Shown one piece after another: positions 61,519 to 64,000 of a stretch of 64,000 bases of DNA. Below the pieces are notes generated by a model, which was not told where the DNA came from, searched no databases, and saw nothing but the letters and a program-made list of their open reading frames with translations. A program made the translations under genes and the position numbers. Source of the stretch: Lepturacanthus savala (taxonomy: Eukaryota > Chordata > Actinopteri > Scombriformes > Trichiuridae); the NCBI GenBank assembly GCA_030544235.1, contig CM060484.1:5612031-5676030 (forward strand), read 5' to 3'. Position 1 is the stretch's first letter. The number at the start of each line of letters is the position of its first letter.

Positions 61519-63400
61519 ATTATGAGACCGTCCCACCTCTGAATGAACTTTACAGTTTTTCCAGAAATGAAACAACTTTGGCACCATACAAAAGAACAAT
61601 CGTCACTTATCAGAGATGCACCAATACACATTATGTGTTCCTCTGAGCAGACACTCACATCCACCCATACAGAGAACAGGTGGGTGGATGAAAGCTACTG
61701 AGCTTGTCTGCCAAAATCAACCAGACAATGGCTTGTTTTATGCAGCTGGAAAGGGGAAATTGAAACAATATATGCAAACTATGAGTAGACAGCACATTGA
61801 TACATATAGCAAATTATTGTTGTGTCCCAATATAGAGATTGAGGATATATTCAAGGAAAAATCTACATGTAGTTTTACTACACACCTAGAGAAACTCTAC
61901 CTGGGGGATGAACACTATTCAAAATGATATTCCCCTCACTTGATGTTCAGCCGGGTTGACATCTAGTGAAGGTTATAGCGCATGATCCACTCATCAACTA
62001 TTCAGTGGGTCTTCATGCCCGGAACTTGTCACCTGTCTGTAGACACAGCAGTTGGTATGGTCTTATTTCTGTTGGCATAGGTGTAAGTTTCTTTCAGTTT
62101 GTTCCTGAAGAAGATTTTTAAGCTGCCATTTGTCACGTCCACTGGCAGCCTCTGCAACTGACAAGAGAATCCAACAAAAACAATCTGCAGTAAAAAAGAA
62201 AAAAACACACACTGCAGACGGAAATCTGGTTGGCATTCACGAGCAATGAATGCCAACCTGGCGAAGACGGACAAAGCTGCCAGCGCAACGGTCTCCCAAC
62301 AGAAGACTTTGGCTCATTCAAATCCAGCTGAATAGTTGGAAATAATACCGTACATAATGTCCCATGTCAAGAATCATTTTAACTCGTGTCTGAGCATGAG
62401 TGATGCTGTTCAGCCGAGAGAAAACTGCCTAACTAATTCCCTCCGCTCACATCAAAATAGGCACATGTGTGTAGCAGAGGTAAATGAATCTGCTGCAGCT
62501 CATTAAAGCAATACTGAGAACATTGGCAAGTATCACAGTTGTTACAGAAATGCCACAAAGAGTATACACAGAAATGCAATAAATAAAGCTGTAATTTGCA
62601 AATATCTCCCCTAAGACTTGGATGTTGTAACTCTGCTGTGTTCCAGACTCCGATCAACATTTTCTGCAGAGCTGCTCGTCAACCAACTGTACCACATCTG
62701 CAACCTTGAATGCTGCCAGGTCACATCTCAGCGCCTGCATTCACTGGAATCGACGCCTTGTATGAATTCTAGCCTTAACTCTTCTAACCTAGTATCATCA
62801 ATGCGATAAACACCACAGCAAATCCTCAAGTCAAATTCAGAACTTTTCAGACTTTAAATTTTAATCCTTTTTTTTGGTTTGGTTTATGATGCAGCAGGAG
62901 GCGTTTTTTTTTCATGGAATGTTCTCTCCAGTGTTTTTGTGGCAGTAAAGATACCTGACAAGAAAATGTGAAAGTGCTTTTCAAAGCACATGAAATGGTT
63001 TCTTTGTCATCCCAGGTGTTTGACGCACAACTATATTCAAGGCAAACTTTCCGTAGGCTTTCTGATGAAAACGCATTGTTCCCTAAGAAAGTACTTTATT
63101 TCTTCTATGAGGAAACCTAAGGAGTGTGTATTTCTCCAAAGTGAGTCTTAAGTCAAAACTATAGAAATCAAGACACGCAGCTTCTTGGTTTTTGAGGTCA
63201 GATTGAGTTGCTATGTGACCCCCCCGCTTCTCACTGCCCGAGTATCCCTCTGAACCTCCCCAGAGAGCCACAGCTGTTGGGGACCTCTCTTTGAACTCCT
63301 GGCAGGAGGTCCGCGGCACCCCCTGGCCCTAAGCTGTCCCTTCTGTCCGCCGCTGCCTGGACTCCACAGCCTGTAACCATAGCCTGACACGGACTTTTAA
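61519..63400. other. Intergenic non-coding region
   Basis: Contains a perfect 12-bp stem-loop at 62228-62258 and otherwise ordinary sequence. 63220-63400 becomes GC-rich, leading into the ORF at 63449. Minus-strand frames of 81-122 codons in this stretch have no recognised domain. Confidence 0.4.
62228..62258. repeat. Perfect 12-bp stem-loop
   Basis: GGTTGGCATTCA at 62228-62239 and TGAATGCCAACC at 62247-62258 around the loop CGAGCAA. Confidence 0.9.
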
Positions 63401-63448
63401 GAGGGCTCAAAGCCTCCCACGGCAGCTGCTCGCCTGGTAAACGGATCC

Positions 63449-63751
63449 ATGCGGGCAGATCACCTGAGAGCGCCGGGGGTAGGTCTCTGGAGAGCTGCTC
63501 ATGTGTCTCTCCGCCTGCTTCGTTTCGCGGAAGGACCGCGAAAGAAAAGGAAAGGCCGCCGGCGACCCATGAGACCGAGCAGAAAGGGAAAAGTAACAAA
63601 TCTAGAAACTTTCAAGGTGACCCGTTTATTAAAAGACCTTGGACTACTTTACTCAACAGGAGCGGTGCTCTATGGTGCATTCTCAAACAGCAGATCAAAC
63701 AGAAACAAAGCTGTGCTGGATTTACAAAGGAAGCTGCGAGCCTATCTGTAG
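63449..63751 (+). CDS. Unrecognised basic 100-codon ORF
   Basis: Seen: ATG at 63449, stop TAG at 63749-63751, in-frame TAA upstream at 63398. The product has a strongly basic centre (RKKRKGRRR around residues 31-39, then RPSRKGK) and a C-terminal part, LETFKVTRLLKDLGLLYSTG to QRKLRAYL, that could form helices with a short hydrophobic stretch LLYSTGAVLYG. The basic cluster resembles nuclear or nucleolar targeting signals. The start context (T at -3) is weak, and GGGGGTAGGT near 63479 could act as a donor. The 5' half is CpG-rich, as in a promoter island. I know of no family with this sequence. It could be a real small protein, part of an exon, a decayed transposon ORF, or chance. No splice or polyadenylation signal is clear. 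Confidence 0.33.
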   Translation: MRADHLRAPGVGLWRAAHVSLRLLRFAEGPRKKRKGRRRPMRPSRKGKVTNLETFKVTRLLKDLGLLYSTGAVLYGAFSNSRSNRNKAVLDLQRKLRAYL

Positions 63752-64000
63752 GAAAAAAGGATAGATTATATAAGTAAGTAAGCAATGCCACAGCAATGCC
63801 TAGTATCCTAGGTCAAATTCATGCTTCTGATATTTGATTCTGGATGGGAACTTCCTCATCATTAAGGTGTTGGTTTAGGTGTAGAGTTTCTATATTATAT
63901 ACTGTATTATAGACTATATTGTCTATGCTGTATATTTGCCTATAGAAAAAAATAGAAAATTCTCTGCCTTGCTATGTGAAGTTATAGCTTTCCTCTTGTG
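63752..64000. other. Window end, nothing recognised
   Basis: AT-rich sequence with TAAGTAAGTAAG near 63770 and TATA-rich words; no AATAAA close to the preceding ORF. Confidence 0.5.

Noticed and set aside
1..64000. CRISPR arrays, operons, phage or integrative elements, ribosomal RNA, tRNA genes
   Set aside because: None seen. The tandem repeats are microsatellites without spacers, and the composition, SINE, LINE and hAT content are those of a vertebrate genome.

Overview
The window looks like a gene-poor stretch of a teleost fish genome. There are no dense, long, same-strand reading frames, so it is not bacterial or phage DNA. It has long AT-rich non-coding stretches, many AT, AC, GT and CT microsatellites and homopolymers, CpG-rich islands, and dispersed repeats of kinds known from bony fish: hAT-type and Tc1/mariner-type non-autonomous elements, a LINE reverse-transcriptase fragment and a tRNA-derived SINE. 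Species cannot be told from the sequence alone.

The one protein-coding exon I can name is on the minus strand at 17309-17336. It is a 28-nt first coding exon (METKPFLSL plus one base of codon 10) with a strong start context, an in-frame stop just upstream and a GTAAGT donor. From memory, its length, phase and peptide match the first coding exon of vertebrate retinoid X receptor alpha (human starts MDTKHFLPL and is split after the same 28 nt). On this reading 1-17308 is the 5' part of rxra intron 1, 17337-17769 is 5' UTR and core promoter inside a CpG-rich region (about 16550-17760), and 17770-64000 is upstream intergenic DNA. No other gene was recognised with confidence. The best unexplained coding candidate is a basic 100-codon ORF at 63449-63751.

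Layout. 1-17308: intron with AT and GT microsatellites and several CpG-bearing, conserved-looking blocks; one at 13500-13660 carries a DR1-like nuclear-receptor site, and a long stem-loop lies at 15385-15417. 17770-19127: a complete hAT-like element with an 8-bp target duplication, holding a nested Tc1/mariner remnant, only 434 bp upstream of the rxra start codon. 19611-20101 and 31880-32200: two inverted copies of another TIR repeat. 20102-31000: low-complexity and conserved-looking intergenic DNA, a short third hAT copy (25093-25200) and a LINE fragment (30125-30320). 34924-35305: a TIR element with a central 12-bp hairpin. 37862-38046: a SINE. 39143-39402: second copy of the 17.8-kb hAT family. 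47286-47381: a 96-bp AC microsatellite. 48330-48690: a CpG-rich block with an unrecognised hydrophobic ORF. 51590-52730: a decayed DNA transposon. 58850-59050: a dispersed repeat carrying an ERE-like palindrome. 60812-61518: an hAT-like element with a second hAT-like element nested in it.

I did not find a new multi-gene system. The observations of most value are the nested transposons next to the probable rxra promoter, the perfect stem-loops inside conserved-looking blocks, the nuclear-receptor motifs around a nuclear-receptor gene, and the two unrecognised CpG-rich ORF blocks.
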